Of a DNA stretch of 32,500 nt, positions 30,314 through 32,500 are shown piece by piece. The first letter of the stretch is position 1. Every line of letters begins with the position of its first letter. Made by a program: the position numbers and the translations under genes. The notes below the pieces were generated by a model. It was not told the origin of the DNA. It ran no database searches and was given only the letters and a program-made list of their open reading frames with translations. Source of the stretch: Neocallimastix lanati (nom. inval.) (Eukaryota > Neocallimastigomycota > Neocallimastigomycetes > Neocallimastigales > Neocallimastigaceae); assembly GCA_016946835.1 (NCBI GenBank), contig JACVTC010000078.1:375001-407500 (forward strand), in the 5' to 3' direction.

Positions 30314-32500
30314 TTTATTATTATTTTTTCACAATCTTATCATTACTTCATTTCTTTCTTCAATTTTTTCATTATATGTCTGGTTTTCAATTTTTAATTG
30401 TTCAAAATCAATCAAGTGTAATCCATCAGCCAATTCTTCCTATAAATTTTATATTCATTTTTAATACAAATAATTCTATTTTATTAATTTAAAAATTCTA
30501 GATATTTATGTGAATATATTTAAATTTTCATTACTTTTTGTCTGAGTAAAGATTCTTGTCTATGTAATTTATTATACAATCTTATATTTTCTAATCTAGC
30601 TTTAGTAACAATCTCATCTTTTTTCCTTTCCATTCCTTCTAATTGTTCAAACACCTTAAAATATAATTATCAATATTATTATTATTGTTGTTAATAATTA
30701 TTATCAACATTATTATTATCATTGTGGTTGTTGTTTTTATCATTACTATTATTTATTTCTTATTCTTATTTATACCTTTAATGAAAATTCATTTCCACTT
30801 CTTGTACTTTTAGCATTTTGAGCAATATGTTGTTTTTGCTTATAAAATTCTTTATTCAATTTTTCTGATTCTTCTCTCTTTTCTTGTAATTTTTCTTTAT
30901 GACTATTTACAATTTCTTGTTTCTTTTTATTAATATCGTCATATTCATTTTTGAGTTCTTTATATTCGTACATTGAATTTAAATATCTTTGTTCTTGATC
31001 ATTTTGTGATTTATCACCATCACGATGCTCATCGGACTTTTTTTTTTTTTTTTTTTTTTTTTTATTATTATTATTAATTAATTTATAAATAAACAAATAG
31101 GAAAATATTATTAAATAAATTAAATTTATTATATTATTTCTTATAAAAACTACTATTTGATGTTTTATATTAATATAATATTTTATTTAATTACTCTTTT
31201 TTTTCTGAAAAGTTCATATAATTTATTTTGCAAAAATAGATTTTTCGCGTTATTATGTTCATATTTTCCGATTTCACTTTTTAATTTCTCAATAAATTCT
31301 TCTCTATTAATACCATCAGGTTCTGTTTCTTTTTCATCTTCCTTTTTTTCTTCGCCATTTTCGCCTTCATTACTTTTTTTTTCTTCATCATCATCATTCA
31401 ATAAATTTATAGATTCTTCTGTTTTTTCACCATCCGAAAGATCAGCTTGTAATTCTTCATTATTATTATCATTAGCAAAATAATCAACGAATTCATCAAT
31501 TTTTTCATCATTAATTGGTGTTTCACTTCTTAATATTTCAAATATTTTATTCATAAATTCTTCATTCTTTCTTTCTTCCTCTTCTTCCTTCAACTCTTCT
31601 TCTTCTTCTTCCTCATTCGTCATATCTTCTTTCAATAATAATTTAGAATTATTTATTCCAAAAGAAAGAATAGGTTCATCTATAATATTTGAAACATCTA
31701 AACTCTTTTCAATATTTTTCAAAAGTTCATCTTCTGTTTTAAAAATTTTTTCTGAATATTCATCCTCATCTTTTCTATTTTGTTTATCATTTTCATTATT
31801 ATTTTTTTCTTCATCTTCTCCTACAAGCTCTTTTGCTTCGTTTTCTTCTGTTTTATTTTCAATTTTTTCTTCCTCTTTAACTTTTTCTTCTTCATCTTTT
31901 TTTTCTTCAATTTTTTCTTCTTCTTTATCATTATTATGATTATTTTCTTCATCTTCCTTCTTTTCACCTTCTTCTATATTTTTATTCGTTTTTTCCTCCT
32001 CTTCTGTCTTTTCTTTTTCATCAATTAATTCGTCTTGTTCTTGTTTTGCTTTCATTAATAAATCCTGTTTTACATTTTCCAAATATTCTGATAACTGTGG
32101 TATCCAAGTAAATGTTGAATTTTCATTCGTTATAGGTGGTGTCATTATATCTCTAATTAATGGTTCATCATAAAAATCAATATCAGAATCGGAAGTATAA
32201 TATTCATCACACTTATTATCTTGTTTTGGTGAATTGTTTTCTGTTATATCAGATGAATTTTGATTTTGATCTTCAGTTACTAATTTATCTTCATTATTAT
32301 CTGTTTCATTACTATCTCCTTCACTTTCTTTTTTATCATTTTCATTATTATTTTCCGATTTGTATATTATATTATTAAATTTCTTTTTTGCATTCTTTTT
32401 ATCTTCTATTTTTTGAATAGAATAATCAATTTCTTTTAATGTATTTTCCAAACAATTACCTAATTTCTCTTCAACTTCTCTATCTTTTGCTTCAAATTCT
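29572..32500 (-). CDS. CCDC96: CCDC96/CFAP184-like axonemal coiled-coil protein, 5' end outside window
   Basis: Seven exons visible: 32499(open)-31195, 31036-30776, 30654-30535, 30439-30347, 30223-30143, 30077-29895, 29697-29572, all joined at phase 0; stop TAA; about 722 aa seen. The reading frame runs open through the window edge, so the start is missing. The first 435 codons are one exon of Glu/Lys/Asp/Asn-rich, highly acidic low-complexity sequence. Residues after that are coiled coil with the family core: KSTRSGNEFSLKVFEQLEG, then EELADGLHLIDFEQLKIENQ, NEKIEERNEELLKLKKK and VQVLTHVKEKLQFVQ, then LRQKHGLLGNRTLLMDFE. This is the domain shared by CCDC96 and CCDC113. The acidic N-terminus and GLHLIDFEQLKIENQ favour CCDC96 (CFAP184). 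CCDC96-CCDC113 forms a structure on axonemal doublets linking radial spoke 3 with the nexin-dynein regulatory complex, so this gene implies a motile flagellum. The acidic tail is longer than I recall for the human protein (about 555 aa in total). Confidence 0.9.

Noticed and set aside
31157-32378. Ser/Phe-rich and His/Tyr-rich plus-strand frames
   Set aside because: They are antisense shadows of the acidic exon of CCDC96 (Glu/Lys codons read backwards).

Overview
This window is an extremely A+T-rich, intron-dense piece of a eukaryotic nuclear genome. It holds six real multi-exon genes and one broken gene. I rebuilt the exons by hand, accepting GT..AG introns only where the reading phase closed exactly across every junction. 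The organism is best explained as a flagellated (zoosporic) fungus with a very A+T-rich genome, most likely an anaerobic gut fungus (Neocallimastigomycota). The reasons are opisthokont-type protein sequences, three basal-body or axoneme genes (which a non-flagellated fungus would lack), the standard genetic code with TGG for Trp throughout, and intergenic DNA full of T/A runs and AAAAT or TTTTTTA arrays. The taxon is an inference, not something the sequence states.

Layout, left to right: 1-1000, non-coding flank with an imperfect palindrome; 1001-6706 (-), a complete pecanex-4-like membrane protein, 17 exons, about 1039 aa; 7724-11421 (-), a CCDC81-like protein (HU/IHF-fold domains, Cys/His cluster, coiled coil), 12 exons, about 680 aa; 13374-13631 (+), a lone 5' exon of a PP2A phosphatase activator (PTPA) with an in-frame TGA and no downstream exons, read as a pseudogene; 14037-20317 (-), an LRRCC1/VFL1-type centriolar protein, 22 exons, about 1180 aa, with a huge AAT microsatellite in intron 9; 20979-22491 (+), the GINS replication subunit SLD5, 7 exons, 217 aa; 22492-25292, a repeat-rich gap with inverted minisatellites around a small orphan ORF; 25293-27172 (-), casein kinase 2 catalytic subunit, 9 exons, 338 aa; 27173-29571, a second repeat-rich gap; 29572-32500 (-), CCDC96/CFAP184, cut at its 5' end by the window edge.

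Three genes belong to the flagellar apparatus: LRRCC1 (distal centriole), CCDC81 (centrosome/cilium) and CCDC96 (axonemal ruler partner of CCDC113). They lie within about 25 kb among housekeeping genes (SLD5, CK2). Each gene has its own flanks, and LRRCC1 and SLD5 share a 661-bp divergent upstream region. No transposase, reverse transcriptase, tRNA, rRNA, CRISPR array or viral gene was recognised. I do not see a novel defence or mobile system. The notable points are the PTPA relic, in-phase microexons, the intronic AAT expansion with tandem acceptors, the clustering of ciliary genes, and the inverted minisatellite family.
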